From contig NC_089190.1 of the NCBI RefSeq assembly GCF_947507565.1, forward strand, positions 930,001-994,000: a stretch of DNA of 64,000 nucleotides, read 5' to 3'. The position numbers and the translations under genes were made by a program. The notes under the pieces were generated by a model. That model worked only from the letters and a program-made list of their open reading frames with translations. It made no database searches and was not told the origin of the DNA. This stretch comes from Oscarella lobularis (lineage: Eukaryota > Porifera > Homoscleromorpha > Homosclerophorida > Oscarellidae). This document shows, piece by piece, positions 32,301-47,536 of this stretch; position 1 is the first letter of the stretch; each line of letters opens with the position of its first letter.

Positions 32301-35300
32301 ATTAGGGAACAAAATTCTAATAAACGTACATGTATGCAGTCAAACCTCAAGAAATCTCAGTAGAATTGCTGAGACAAAAGTCTGCCTTTCCTCTTCAAGG
32401 AAATCAAATTTGTCCCTAATAAATTGCCAGATTTGTTTTAAACTTGAGATGCAGTCTTGCCTAAGACTTTTCCAGTGACAAAACACACATTCTACGAAAC
32501 ACGCATATGAAAATTATAAACGATACGTGGTAACAATCTAGTTCAACGTGACAAACCCCCGAGAACTTCTTCTGATTGCCGCAGAGTAAGAAGACTTACA
32601 GCAAACGCGCCCAAGTTACTCCAGAGAAGCAGATATCTTGACCGTTGACTGAGAGGAGAAGCAGACAAAAGCTTAGAATAGTCTAAATTTTGGCAATTGC
32701 CGTCGCCTGTGAATGTAAAAGCGCTGTTTCGAGGAGAGCCATTCGTCAGTATGCTTGCACTCTGGGCCAGCACATTTCAAAGTAAACCACTTTAATGTTC
32801 ATATGGCACAATAAGAACTTACCATACTGCCGCACAAGTATTTTCCGTTCAAGTCCTTAGCACTGAATAATGCAGTCCACAAATGAGTAGTTTTGTGGGG
32901 TACACCAAGAGAAACGGCCACAAGTAGAGCTAAGGCTTGCTTCAGGTCGCTGTCATCTGAAAAGAACCATTTTTAGTATGTAATATATGCAATGTGCATT
33001 AATCAAAACCTTGAGAGTCAAAAAATTCCTGGACTGGGTCAAATTGCTCTGTCTTCTTGATCTCGCCACAAGAGGTTCTAGCGGCTGATCGATTAATTAC
33101 TCGCTTGTCTGGAAAAACAAAACAAGCTAAAAGATGCCGTTGGCTATCTTCCAAGTCTAAAAAGTCAAAGCTCTCTTGCAAGGCTTCTGCAAATTCAAGG
33201 TTCTCAACCTAGACGCAACAAGTTATTTTTCACTAAAAAGGTGTACTTTTTATTGCCTTTTGCTTGTAAAAAATATTGTATATGTTAAGCCAAAGCATCA
33301 TCCTGACATCAAGAAGAGTATCAACACTTGTGTTACGGAGGGTGTACCTTAATTAATTAATTTAAAAAAGGAAACCGCGATTATGATTCAAACACTACTC
33401 TCACCGACAAAAATCCTTGAATGCTTCGATTTCAGTTTGACAGCCAATGCCACTGGTTTCCTTGATGTCTGTTATCAGCCTTTGCATTTCCGCAAACATT
33501 TCATATCTTTTAGAACTATTCTTGCGTTTCATAAAAGGAAAAATTCCAAGTGAAACAACAGCACAGTTCTAAATATTTTGAATTAATTATGGACTCTTTT
33601 GAGAACTCAATCGATTATACAGCCAATTCGTTTCTGATGCAGTTTGCCCAGGAATGGTGGCCGAAGAGGATTTCATAGTGATCTTTAAAAAGAGCAATTA
33701 CACGTCTAATGCTGCGCAATTTCTTAACGAGATGGCAGAGAAAAGTTAGAGTATGGCCTTTATCTCCTCCTTCGCCTTGTTTGTCAAATATCAGTTTATT
33801 TATTTTTGACATCATAGGTATTCCGATCTGATGTAGAAATTTACCGAATTTAAAAGGAACACGTTCAAACAAACCTGTTCCAAATTAGCTTTGTTTTGAG
33901 GCATTTGAGCGTCAGCATATTTTTCTATAAATTGCTGAGCAAGTGCTTGCCTCTCAATGCAAAGAACTGCGGCACACGGCTGATTAGCAATCTCTTCCAT
34001 TTCCTGAATGAAAGTAACCTAGTAATCTTGTTGAACATGTTTACGGAGTAAACATACCGCATCTACTTTTGTTATAGTCATCAGAATATGAGGTAGAGAC
34101 GTTTCTTTATACAAGATTTTGAAGCGTTCAAGGCAGCAATGAAAGTAAAAGGAGGCAAGCGGCTTTTGCGTAGCTCTCTAAATGATCATTAATAAAGACT
34201 TATAAATTATACTGTACAGTACCTGTTCTTGAAAACCTTGATAAAACCATGGAACATACGAGACCGCTGTACCGCTTGAACGCTGTTGGTCCTCGGCGAG
34301 AATGTTCCCAACAAGTTTCAAAATCTACGAGAAAATTTTGTGCAACTTTAGTTTGAAAGTTAATCTACATGCAGTACCTCAATATTAAATTTCGTCCTCT
34401 TGTCCACACCCAATTTTCCTGTAGTTCTAAGCATGTGCATAAAGCAATCTTGCAATACCGAACTTTCTACAAGACCAGAAGGACACAAGCCAGTTTTTCT
34501 GAAACATGCCAGCATTGCGTCGTCTTCGCCTGTTTCTTCCATTTCACCATCCATGTCGCTAGCAGAAAAGAAGATCGCCTGGCTGTTCATGAATCTTAAC
34601 ATTGTTTCGCAATCCAAAAGAGAGCACTTCAGAGGCATGCCTGGAGGTAGGGAAGGAAAGTAGAAAGAGAGGAAATGCGTCATCAATTTTTTCAAAACTA
34701 AAGCACTCCTGCACACGATTTCAGTTGAGATATCTCTATCCTTCAGCTTGTAAAATGCTCTGACACACGTTGCACCGCTTTCAAATAAAACGGACAAAGG
34801 AAAACTTTTGAAGCGTCTTTCTGCAAGCTATACAATTAAATTATGTAACACGTGTACTAAACTATTTCTTTCAAGTAAATTTACCTGTCCCGATGAAACT
34901 TCCATAATACTTTCGCCATTTGCAAATATGTCTCTGCAAAAACCAACAGGGACAGTTGAACTTCTTCTTTCACAGTCAAAAGTGTTTATAATGGCAAATA
35001 CGGAACTCATAACTTGCACCTTAAGGCGCCCATTTTGCTGAGAGTAATCAAAAGTAAGAAGGAAAGGAAGTGACTTCATCTAATAAACAAAAAGAGTAGG
35101 TAGTTTGAAAATGAATAAATTGCAATCTACTTACAAGATCAGAAAAGACTTTACGCCACTTCAGAAGCTGTTTGCCAAAATCTTCTTTGTTGTGGTTTTG
35201 CATCGTCTTTTGCAAATATTCGTAAGTCTTGTTGATGCAAAGCTTGCACAAGCGTTCTTCTTGACTGCCTGTATCGGACAAAAGGCTAGGGACCGCTGTT

Positions 35301-38300
35301 GCCAACCTCGCAGGAGGCATACAGTCAGCTTCCATATTCAAAAATTCAAGACGTTGCAGTAAGACGATTGCTTGAGTGATGCCTTTTTGCTCAAATCTAG
35401 CCAAGGTGTGAATTGTGACTAACCGCTCGGCACCCGGAGCAGTCGTGGGACAGCACAATAATTCACTAAAAATTTTTAAATCTTCGCCATTTGAATCTTT
35501 CTGATTGTAGTTGAGTTCAAAGAAAGAGAAGTCTCTCAGATAACATTGCCACAGATAGTTGTCCTTGCAAGCGTCTATGGCAATGCAGGCTGTTTGGGCA
35601 ATTTTGATTTCGTTATTCTCATCTGCTAAATTTTGAAGACGGTTAAGTAGATCTGCAGTAACAGTGCCTTTCTGATCAGGTAATTCCTTTAGACCATTTT
35701 CAGAATCTGTTTGAGATAGACGTACTCGAAAACTAGAAATACAATCTTCCAGTTGCCTTTCCATTACGCTTGACACAAGCTTGAAAAAAGGAAAGCAAGA
35801 CAGATAGCCAGTTTGATTCCTTGCATCAAAACTGTGATTCCTAAGAAAAATTTCATTAACCTGTGGAACGGGCATTAGTTCAAAAATTTCAAGAAACAAT
35901 TCTTTAACGTGTTTGTGAGAAGATTGGGAATAGCTTTCAAAAAGGATTTCCAGATTATACTCTTCGTTCAATTTGCAAAGAATATAAGAAACAAATTTAA
36001 GAAGTAAACTTTCAACTCTGCTCTGCAACATTTCTCCCAAACTCAATGAAGACTCTGCTTCTAATAGAAAAGTAGCTGCTGCATCAAACTCTTGAAGTAG
36101 AAAATCTTTAGTCCAATAACTGGAGAACTTTTTACACAGAGTGCTGCTAAATTTTGGGCAATCGTTAATAAGTTTTGCTAGCATGTCTGTTCTAGCAGAG
36201 GCCGTCATGGTTTTGTTGAACATTCCATGATCATTTCCAAACACAACTCGCGAAAGAGAATGACCTAGGGTAGTTTTTAAGAGATTTTCAAAAGAGCGCT
36301 GGAAAATCTCTCTTGAAAGAAGAAATTCTTCTTTCCGTAGAAATGAAACGCGTGCCCACTGACGAATGTCAATCAAAAACTTGCTCCGAATTTGAGTTAT
36401 GGAGTCAAGATAAACCAAATTCCATCCAGGTCGGGAGTCTGAAGAATAACACGGATCCGTTGCACCCATACTTGGAGGAAAGTGAAGAAGGAGAAGAAAC
36501 GACTTAACGACCTCGCCACTTCTATTAATTTCTTTCTCTTCTATTGTTCTGCGAACGAGGTCAATGCGCCCCTTGGAACAAACCTCCATATTAGCTAATA
36601 AGAGATAAAGGCGTTTTCTGCTTCTCGTAAACGCGTCGACAGTTGAAGTAAAAGAATCCAGAGTACCCATTTCTTCCAGTTTCTGCATTTGAACGTCAGG
36701 AAAACTCTCTGCAATATCTGATATTCTCTCTTCCCTAAGGAACCTTTGAGATTGTTTTTGAGAAGGTTTCGTTATCAGGGAAGAACTGCTTCTTGTAAAA
36801 CAGATAATTTTCTGGCTAAACTTTGTGCTTCCAGTTACTCGCTCAATAAACTCTTGAAGAGAAAAATGAGACTGCATGTCTATATATTGTTCCAGGAGAT
36901 ACCGTGGAAGCACGTTTCGATTGAGTATTATAGCTTCAGGAACTAAAATTTGCAAAAGTTGTGTGCAGGCACAAAATATCAGCCAATGTACAACGCTGGC
37001 TATTGCAAAACCTGCTTGTTCGCACGAAGATTCGTAACTGCTGCTTTCCGGCCGCTCAAAATTACGTATCGCGCTCTCAAGCCACTCTAGTATTGCAGAA
37101 GGTTTTCTACCCAGTTCCCGTTTCAATAACTCAGCACGCTGTCTACCAATTTTGGCTTGCACGAAAGCAGAAGAAAATACAACGTCAGCGAAAGTAGACT
37201 TCTCTTTTTTCCTTTTTTCTGGGAAACAAAACCCAATATGCGCAAGACCAATTTCCAGTTGTTTTAAAACTTCAATTTTTTCTTTGGACCAGTCATACGC
37301 AAAGCTGTCGTAAAAGATTTCATCAGCGCAGTCGTAAAATGTTTCAGAATTATCGGAATCGCAGCTATCTTGAATCAACGATGCCATTCTGAAATCTGAT
37401 TTTACTGAAGACGAAGGCAAAAGCTGCAAGAAAATAGATGTCACAGTTTGTCCTTTTTTCAATCCGTAAAAACTCCTTGACTTAACAGCATTCTCAAATT
37501 CCTGTACTTTATCCTTTGCCAATGTAACCGCTTTTTGCAAAGCTGGGGGAAGAGAGACTAAGGCTTCTTCTAAAACATCTTTTTCACTAAGATAGAACTT
37601 TTCAAACCGGTTAAGAAATGGAGGAGGAGCATCAAACACTTCAGACGCTCGTATAAAGATCACACATCTAAAGTTGGGGTGAACTCGGCACGGCCATGAA
37701 TGCGAACCAATAGCTATATTCGCATAGTATCGCGGTATTGCACTTTCTGCATCGTCAACTCTACGAAACCTTTGGTTCAGCAGATCGTATAGTCTCTCAT
37801 TGATATTTTCCGTTTGTGTTAAGATGACCGTTTGTCCACTTGAGACACATTTCCTAATTGCAGACATAATATTTACGCTGTGAATTTCATCGTCTCCGGG
37901 AAAGTCACTGCAGGACAAAACCGATGTCGTTGCTCGGTCGAGAATTTCGTGCTTAAACAAATGAGAAATAAGAGAATCGTCTTCACTTTCGTCAATTATT
38001 AGCTTGTACCGAACTTGAGCTTCTCCTCCATCACCGTCGCAATCAATGACTGTTTCGCTCAGAGATTCTCTCAAAATGTCTAAAGTTCTTCTTCGTGTGT
38101 TTGAAAGAAGGGTCCTCGCTGCTTCACTGGAAGTAATTTGCCTCAAAATGCTAAGACATAAACTTGGAAAAGATTCTCTAGGATGGCCATTGAAATTTCT
38201 TTCTAGGCCACGCAGAATTGTTTCGATTGAAAGGAATCCATCGTTTCTATGTCGACCAAGGTACCGTACAAAATGAATAAAGTCTCGAAGTCCAAAATAA

Positions 38301-41300
38301 TTTTTGAACTCGTTTTTTTCGATAAGTTGATCATAGCCTTGACATAATTTCATCATAGTTTCTTTCAGTTGTGGATAGCGCGATGAATCGTCTATTTGCA
38401 TGCATCCTTCAGCCAACTTCTGCAAATCGCTTTGATCAGTTTTTGAACGAAGAAGATTGACAGCTCTATTTGACTTGGCAGCATCTAATATGTGATTGGT
38501 GCTTGCCACAAAAGAAACTTTTGGATTATCAAGATAGAAATGCAGAACTTTGAGAGATCCTCTCTTTTCTTCTGGAAGTCCGGCTTCATCAAGAAAAACT
38601 ACGCAATTTACTGGCCAGTTGGAGTCTTTAAAAGTCGTTTGGCGTTCTATCGCTCTTCTAAACAGGTTCTTAATGTCTTCGGTGGCCGACCGCTTTGAGC
38701 ACTGAAAATAATACGGATCAAGGGAAGGTAGATCTTGAAAAATTCGATGGTATCCAGATCCTTTTAAATTGGCTAACGTTACACTAAATGAAAGAGTTTT
38801 AGAAGATCCAGGAGCTCCAACAATAATAAGAGGAATTCGATTTACAGTACAAACAACCGTCGCAAACAAGTTCTCTTCAAGTGCTTTTGTTTTTGCAATC
38901 CCTTTTGGAATATGCATTCCTTTCACAAACAACTGCACTTCGTTCTCAAAGACAGACTCAAATGGCTCCTCGCCGGTGCCGCTTTCTATAGCTTCCAGCT
39001 CCTTGCAAAAGAGTTTGCGATAATGCGTGTCAAGACGAAAGTAGTAGACAACCCCTAGCGAAACCAACAGCGCTTTGCGGACAACATCTTCATCTTTCAG
39101 AGACACGGCGTCAGGTGGTGAGTTTTCGTTTTCTCTAAAATATTTGTCACAGAAGAATGACGTTAGGTCAAACACCCGCTGAATGTCTCTTTGACTAACG
39201 GTGCTTGCTGCTCGGCGCTTCATTTCTTCACTATCGAAAGACAATTTAGGTTTATGAGACTTTAGTTCTTCAAAAGCAAATTTTCTGATTGCATTCTGAC
39301 TGCAGCTAACTAACTTCGATTGCACATCACTAACGAAGCAATCACGTGGCAAACCACGGTTTGCGTTAAACATGATGAGCTTTTCGTGAATGTAGGCGGC
39401 TTCTTGTTTCTCGCTAAGAGCTCCGTAATCCCAGCAAAGAATTTTCAAAGTGGGAGAAAGAGGGCGAACATTGTAATATCCTAACATCCAATCTTCCCTT
39501 TTTGATTCCTTCTGAATAGCAGTACTACTGCCACGGTGAGGGTTACAAGCTGCTATAATGAAAAGATTAGACGGCAATTCTCTTCCATTTAATGATCGAT
39601 CAACTAGAAGTTCTTTGAACAGCCCCATGCACATTGAAGTGTTTATTTCGTCGAAGAAAGCGACGACGGTGCCCGTGACTTGGTGACCGACAAGTTCTGA
39701 TTGCTTAAGCATAGTGTGGCACACTTTGATTGGCTCGGAAAGAAACTCTTCAACGTCAGCAGGAGTGAGCGCTTCGTGAACATTTAGTTTGTAGAAACAT
39801 TCATAAGGCTGTTCAGCTGAAAAGACTGCTTTCAGTAACATAGCTGAGTTTTCTTCGTTGCACTCATTAGGATCCTGAACTTGAGCTATAAGCTCTGCTT
39901 GACATTCGTCTAAAAAAATTCCTCCTGTAGACAAACAATCGAGTAATGCTTGGGCTATGATGTCGTAGTGATGTCTGCAAACCAAGCGAATAGCCTTCTC
40001 ACTAGGTACTTTGCCTGTTTGCTGAAGAGCAGAAGAAACTTCAAGCACTGCTTCTACTTCCTCGTTTGAAAGCGAAGGAATTTCGTATTTCTGCCTCATC
40101 CTTTCGTCATCGCTTATTCCAGGAATCCGAGCTTGAAGTATTGTACTGATATGGTCTTTTTTCCTTTCGCAATTCTGTTGCAAAGACGTTCTCCATAACG
40201 TAGAGAGCATGTCAATAAGAAAAGACTTTCCTACTCCTGTTTCTCCTTCAATTACGACCGGAACTCCGCACACTCTTCTTTCGTGGATACTAAGCATCTT
40301 GACAACGTAATCTGCTGTCAAAACATAATCTTTTTGATCAATGGCTTCAAGACGCCCATCTTTTCGCATTACGTCTAAAGCTTGAGAAAGTACTTCATCA
40401 AGATACTCTCTCTGTCTCAGCATGCCAAACGTCGGAATCGAAATTCTAAGTTTTTTCAGGTCTTCGCGCTCTGCAGCCGATAACAAGTCTGGTTGAATAG
40501 AAAAGAGAGAAAAGGAATATGATCCTTGAGCAAAATTGTAGACAAGTTGTTTGTGTAAGTCGCTGTCTGAATCCAGCGACTTATAGTGCCAATCTCTCAT
40601 TACTTGAGGATTACAAAAGGTTTTTACCTCTTCAAGCATCGCAGACAGAAGGAAAGAGCCAAGTTTTCGACTGTCTGTTACAGCAATTTGTCCACTTTTG
40701 GTTTGGTGTTCAAAAATGCGGCCGGGGTTGAAAGTGAATGTAGGAGTTTTCTCGAGCAACCTGCATCTTCTAGCCATATATTGAATGAAGAGATGCTGAG
40801 TTATCTTTTGCTCCTTTATTTCTTTTGTCGAGTGATTTTCTAATAGCGAATAGCACTCGGTAGGTGGAACGGGCGGATCTTCGGAAAACTTAACTTCACC
40901 CATGTTGTTCTGTAGGCGTCTGTCAATATCACCGCTAGCGTAAACTTTAAGGTACTTACAGACAAGCTGCACATCGTCATTCAAATCAAAGAGACTGTCT
41001 GGCGAGATTTCATAAGATTGTCCTAGGTAATGAAATATTGGAACATCTTCTAGGAACTTCGAAAGGCTTTTGTTTCCATCTGTTACTTCAGGGTAAGCAG
41101 GGACTTCCACAAAGATGTGCCAGAGCGAACTGCCCGTGAGCCGAAAACATTTTCCACTTTCCTCGTCTTGAACAAATCCGAGACCGAAAAGTGAAAATAG
41201 AAACCAATGAACTTCTTCCATAAGGACTTTGTACTGTTCCAAACCATCAGAACGCGCATCAGCGGCAACTGGAGGTGGTGAGGCAGTGAAGTTGAAGTAA

Positions 41301-44300
41301 ATAGTATTGACGTCTGACAAAACCAGACTTTGAAGCTCTTTGACAACATGACCAGGCGAAAACCCTTCGTGAAGTGACACGATACACGTCCCCTTTGCAC
41401 TCCGAGTAGAAAGCTCTTTGCGAATGTAATGGGACTTTCCGTCGCCGGCACGTCCATACACTAGTAGGAGTCTACGAACGTTAGCCGGTCCAAGTACAAA
41501 CCTTTCGAACATGTCTCGAATGCTCTGCGAATCTTGATGACTGTTTTTAAAGTTGCCGTGAGCGTGCCGTCTGACACGGACACACGGTGCTTCACGGTAA
41601 ACTGCGTGTTCTGTCAACACGTAGTGCACCGTCATCTCTGCTGAGTGCCTTTGAAGCTGGAAGTCCAAAACTTTTTCTCTTAACTCAAATGACAATTTGT
41701 TGACAAAAAGAAGAGTAAAAATTCGACAAGGAAACTTCAAAGCTCTATGGAGAAATATATTTAGCTCCTCCTTTGTTGTTTTGCTTGTACACCGAATAAA
41801 TTCGTACGATTCGGGAAATCCATGGTAAATTTCGAGAATGATTAACCTCAAAACTTCATCTGACGAAAATCCGTACGCCAAATGAATGAAATGACCTTTA
41901 TCTTCGTCTAGCGTTCGCCTTTTTGGAAAAAGACATGGCTTTAGATCTGTGTAGGTAGTCAGTCTCCTTAAAAAAACTCCAATCATTTCAATGCGTTCAA
42001 GATCTTCATTGCAAGTAGCAAATGACTCTTCCAGACGATGCTTGAGTAACTCGAAGGTTTCCCTGTCATTGGAAAAAAGACAGCTGACCAAGAAGAAGGC
42101 TTTGGAAGCCTCTTCGGCATTCACTAGTTGCTTTGCCATTAGTAGAATTGCTTTCATAGAGAATAATAACAACAACGAGTTTTGCTCTCGCAGAGTTTTA
42201 ACGTGGTCAGTCCACTCTTCCAAATTCTTTTCAAATCTTGTCCGCACTTCTTCGAATTCACCAATTACGCTATCGCACTTTAGATTACATGTTCTGAAGG
42301 TTTGCTCACAGAAGTTTGGATGACCAAGGCTTAATAGCTGAACAGACAAAGAAAAAATTTCTCGCACCAGAATGCACTTCTTGTAGAAGTCCTGAGTTTC
42401 AAAAATATCGGCATCAGTTCGACTTGTAATAGTTCCCCCCAGTTTACGTATGAAGTTGTTCAGTTCCTCAAGTCGTAAGCTTTTGTCAAGACTTCGAGAT
42501 TCTACTTCTGAAGCCATTCGTCTGCGATAGCGTAATCTACAATGCAATTTTTCGTTGTCATCCACAAATATTTCAAAGTATCCTCTGCGCAAAATTGCTT
42601 CCAAGTCCCTAGTGACGTCCTCTAGCATATCGTCCTATAAACAAAATTAATTTGGTAGTGTACCCGCCAACATCTATCACTTGCCTGAGCTCTTGTAAAC
42701 CAAATTTTTATTTGCTTAACATGTTTATTGACGGTTCTAATATGATGATACACGTTGCGCGGTTCCTGAGACTCTTTCGCATTTCGAGGTTCTCGAACGA
42801 GTTCAGCTGCTTTCATGCTATCAACCAGTCGCTCAAAGGTTATCTCGGGATCTGCAAACGGAGCGACGTATTCGAACGCTACAGATAGCTGCGGCAAAAT
42901 GTGATCCCAGTCGTCTTGTCCTTGAAGTTGATTCTTGATTAAATCCAGCTAAAGTATTATAATATCAATAATTGCAAAAATTTCGACATTTTCTGCGTGC
43001 ACCTGTTGCCGAAAACTGTCTATTCCTTTCTCGCCAAAGAATTTCTTCTTCCTTATAAAATGAAAGAAATCCTGATAATCCAATATCTAAATGAAAATGC
43101 ATAAAATCACAGCAATTTCATCGAAGTGTTTGCTTAACACACAGCACTAAACAAAGAGCACTTTTCCTCGGACAATTCCAAAACTTTATCAATTTCTGCT
43201 TTAAGCTTGCTACATTCTTCCGCCGTTTTGCACAACATTTGACCCTCTACACAATAGATTGCATCCAATTATTTAACAAGCCCATCTGCACATTGAAGGA
43301 AGTAACCTTCAAAAGCTGCTCTAAGACGTTCTAGTTGGCGATACTCTTTGCTTTCTAAGCATTTTCTCATTTCGTAAAGGGAAAAAATTTTCCCAAGGCT
43401 CTAAAAGGAGGAACGGCCGTCAAAATGGTGACCATGATGTAACTATTGCATGCGTATACATACCTCAATGGCTTTCGGATAGCAGACTAGTCTAAGCATG
43501 TCTATGATAATCTTTTCTGAAACGTCTTCATCGTACTTTCTAGAGTCAAAGAACGCTGACAAATCCCTTAGCTCAAGCTCGACATCGCCTTCTCTAATTC
43601 GAATAATCGCCACATCTTTGAAACAAACATTCAGTTCAAGCAAACTCTGCAGAGACTCTTTGGTCTTGTGCAGAGCAGCAGCAAAAGCCTAATGATAATT
43701 CAGTTACAGGTGGGTATAAACTACAAATTTAAGCGCTCGTCCGTACCATGACTGAAATCTCTTTGACGGGTTTCTTGTCATCGCCTCCTGCTGAGCGCGC
43801 AACTAAATTTCTCCAAGAAAATACACTGGTAGCAGAATCAACAGTTTCCGGCGATACAGTTTCAGAACAACTGTCTTGCAGCCAATTCTTCAAAAACGCT
43901 TCGAAGCATATTCGCCTTCTTTTACTAGAATAAAAGTGCCGAAGAAAGTCTCTCAGCGGCTTTAAAGGTTGTAGCCAGCTTTCCACGGCCTCCGCAAGTT
44001 CAACGCACTGTTTAAGACTCACAGTAGGGTTAAAGCGAAGCTTTAAATTGGCGGAAACAAAATCGTATGAGCGAATGCATCTATTGAGAAGATCAGAGAT
44101 ACTGGCGTTTTCCGCTACCTGCCACTCTCTGAACAAAGAGCGTATGGTTCTCCTGTACAAAAAATTCCTCAAATAATTAAACGCTTAAATATTTATTAGT
44201 AACAGCAGACCATTGTAATGAATCTCCGCACTGTAGAAGGGTTGTCAGACGGCGCTTGACGTCTTGAAATTTTCTTTCCGCGGCTTCGACGTCTTCAAGA

Positions 44301-47300
44301 CGCAGCTTAGTAGAACACTGAAAGCTTACGTAGAGAGAAGTCAAGCGCTCGTGCAACTGCGCGTGTTCTTCTATTTCACACACTGCAAAGTTACCATTTA
44401 GTACGTCGCTAAGATAATTTTGAAGACGGAGTGAAACAGCTGCAAACCATTGCTGGCATAATTTTCCATTGTCGTCCTCTAGTGCTCTGCCTTCCTTCCG
44501 CAGCACATTGGCTAAAATTTCGGCCAATTCTGTAACACCTGGAGGATTCAAGAGCTGAAACTTTTCAGCAGGCAGCCGCCGACAAAACGTAGCAAGGATT
44601 TTCCAAACAGCTAGGACTTTTTCTGAAGGACTTTTTCTGACTCCGCTGAAACAAATCTTCATTTCACTTTTTAGAATTTTAAGCAAAGAAGAAACTGACG
44701 GACACCAAAACGGCAGAGCAAGGTGTTCATCAGAAGGCACAACAACCTATAGCAAAAGATATGCTATTTATTACACAGGCGACGATAAAGTGTACTTCAC
44801 AGAACGCATCAAGTAATGCTTGGCAAAAATTACCGGTTGACGATCCAGCTCCACACAAACAGTTCTAAGAACCACGTTCAAACAAGAAAATCAAACTAGA
44901 ATTTCTCTTACAAAAACTCGTTTGGCGGCTTTCCTAAGAAAAGCGGTTTCAATTTTTGAAAGGTACTCCTTGATATAAGCAGACGCTTTTGCAAGTAAAG
45001 AGGAGCTGTCGGATGCCAGCTCTTCGTAGGACGCTTCAGGAACCGACAAGACGTTCGGATACCTGCTGCTTAACATCAAAAGCTGTTCAAAAAACATAAG
45101 TTTTGAATCGTCGTTTTCTTCGCAAAAGGACGCGAGCTTCTGTAAGCAAGCAAAGACAATTGGATTCAAAGAAGCAAACTCTCTGAAACATATTAATTGG
45201 AAGACAAAATTGAACAAAGCAAGAATATACCTTTCAGAAATAAGAGAAAACAATTTAAACCAACTCTCATCTACAGTAAGATCCACGCGCTTATCAAGCC
45301 TTCCTTTCTGACGTTCCAAGTATTTAGCGATGACCTAGGTAATAAAGTAAGTCATGATCAAGCAACCGTCCAGATGACTTGCACCATTTCGTTTATACTA
45401 ACCTTTTCAGGAAGATAAACAAATTTGTTAACGATCAGGCAAAACACTTCCATTGTAATTTCTGACGTGTCGTCTAGCCAAGAAATGATCTACACCGCGC
45501 GTTAAGGGAAAATCAAAATCAAATCTTTGCAAGAAACTCACTGCCTCATTAGCTGATGATCTGGGGCACTTTGTTGAAAAGGAAAATACTAATGCCGGCC
45601 ACTGCAAATCTGATGGTTGAATCTTAAGGTCACGCAAAATGCATTCAATCCATTTCCGCAAATGTGGAAAAATTTCTGCATGCAGCGTTGTGTCTTTCGT
45701 CTTCTCACAGGAACAACACAGTTCGTGCAAAGTTGAAATAAAAGCGCTAGCCTAAAACATTCGGCCTCAGCAACTTATCGAGGTGCACAAACAAATGAAC
45801 ATACGTGTGCTAAGTAAGGCTGCATTTCTCTGCCTGCAACGCTTGTTTCAGGGCCACGATCCTTCATAGCACGCAGTTCTGTACAAAGAACGCCCCACCA
45901 TTTAAAATTTGAGTGAATGTAAGGATATAAGCCAAGAAGATATTTTCTGAAAGAAAAAGGAGAACGGTTTTTTGGCACGTCAATACCTGCACTCCTCTGA
46001 ATTACCTTAGATGCTCCAAGTCAAAAATTTGAAAGGCTTGAGCTACTTCCACAAATTCTAAAACTGTAAAAGCAAAGGCGCCTTTCAACTTAAGCAATGG
46101 TAAGATACTAAATCCTCTCTCTAATGAATCTAAGACATCTGTACTCCAGAGTAAACCCTTTCCAATGTACTAAAACACAATATGAGTATGCAGCAGGCAT
46201 GCATTGCTGAGCTACCTTAATAAAGCGGTTCTTCCAATACTCTCTCTCATAAATCGGTCTCTTCAGTTTTTGATGAAGAAAGGCACTAATACTCACTATA
46301 TTTGATATGTAAATATATTAATTGCAACTATGAGCGGAAATTGTGCGTACGGGTAGTGAAGGCGCATCCTAAATCGTCAGCACTGCGATTAACGCGTTTA
46401 ATGCCGTTTTTGAAGTCGACCCAGTACTTAGACTCGAAAGAGAAGTAATCATACAGCAACTCAGAGGATTCTGTTTCTCTGCCTCCCACGGAAAGACTGA
46501 CGTCGCTGCTATAGAACGTCGTGATTACTTTCAAGAAAACAAGTCAATAATAAAACCTGAGAAAAGTGAAGAGGATGCTGCTTATATGCGCTTGATTAAG
46601 GAGCCCTAGTTTTTGTCTGCAAGACAAACGAAAATCAGCGACGTCATGACATTCCTCTTGGTAACTAAACAAAGTTTGCTGATAAGACAAATGTTTTACA
46701 GTTCTGCTGCGTTCTTACTTTAAAAGCCGCTGAGCAACTAAAACGTAAAAGGGGAAGTCGTCAAAGAAGTTCTTATCTGACTCTCTGATAACGACTTTGA
46801 CAGCACGTTTTATCTTTCCAAGAACAGTCTTGCATTTGGCATTAGGATCTGAACTCATAATTCGACACTAGCAAAAGAAATGTTGGAGCTTTCACAAAGG
46901 GTTAATTAACTTAGATTCCGTGTTTACCACGTCTTCAAATTCATCAAACAAAGAGAAGATTTGTTTGAATAAGTCGGGATTTTTGTGCACAATTGCAGAA
47001 GTGCCTTGCCCTTTGCACTGCAAAAGAGCTTGAAGTCGTCTTCTGAAATGAAAATTCCATTTCTTCTCCTTACGTGACACACTAAAATCACGCAAATATT
47101 TGATCGAAAAACTAGGTAAATCTTCATTGCAGCTGCCGTCATTTGTTAGTTCTGCTCGAATTTTCTCAAGAGAGTCAATTCGCTGCAACAAATCAAGACC
47201 CTCTCCACGATCAATGATCACAACAGGAATAGAGACGCTTGCAGAGCTTCGATTAAATGAAAGATTCAGCTGTTTCGCGTCACAATCTGGAAGCAAGATA

Positions 47301-47536
47301 AGAACTAGACCCTTTGCACCTCTTTCCTCTGCTTCAAGAGCAACTTCGTAGACATTTTCGTCAGCAAGTGTCAAACGGTGAAGAGCAATGTACTTGAACA
47401 CAGGTAAGTGTTCAAAGTCAGACAGGGGAAGTCCAGGGACTTTAGTCAACACGTCGTCATCCTTGAAGAAAATCCACTTTATCCCAGTCGTTGAAGATAC
47501 GTTGTCAATTGTCAGTTTTAGACCTTAAAAATGCTC
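29385..47536 (-). CDS. Giant RNF213-like AAA+ ATPase, no RING finger visible
   Basis: Many exons on the minus strand. The largest is uninterrupted (42628-35048, 2,526 codons); others upstream include 47452-46892, 45319-44891, 44740-44177 and 44172-43729, and downstream 34797-34360, 32024-31386 and 29798-29385. P-loops: GRAGDGKS (about 41430-41455), GETGVGKS (about 40226-40249) and GAPGSSKT (about 38796-38819). Walker B/sensor motifs FFDEINTSM with IIAACNPHRGSS, and VVFLDEAGLPEE with FVASTNHILDAAKSNRA, are characteristic of RNF213 (mysterin) dynein-like AAA units. The C-terminal segment LLPDLLDFYNWIHRELAHVLSKDRA also fits the family. The Cys/His RING expected after the AAA core, and the RZ-type finger, are not visible in any exon I could read. 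The 5' end is unresolved: the first exon seen begins at about 47530 in phase 1. Known relatives are innate-immune and lipid-droplet factors; here the ATPase alone is supported. Confidence 0.85.
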
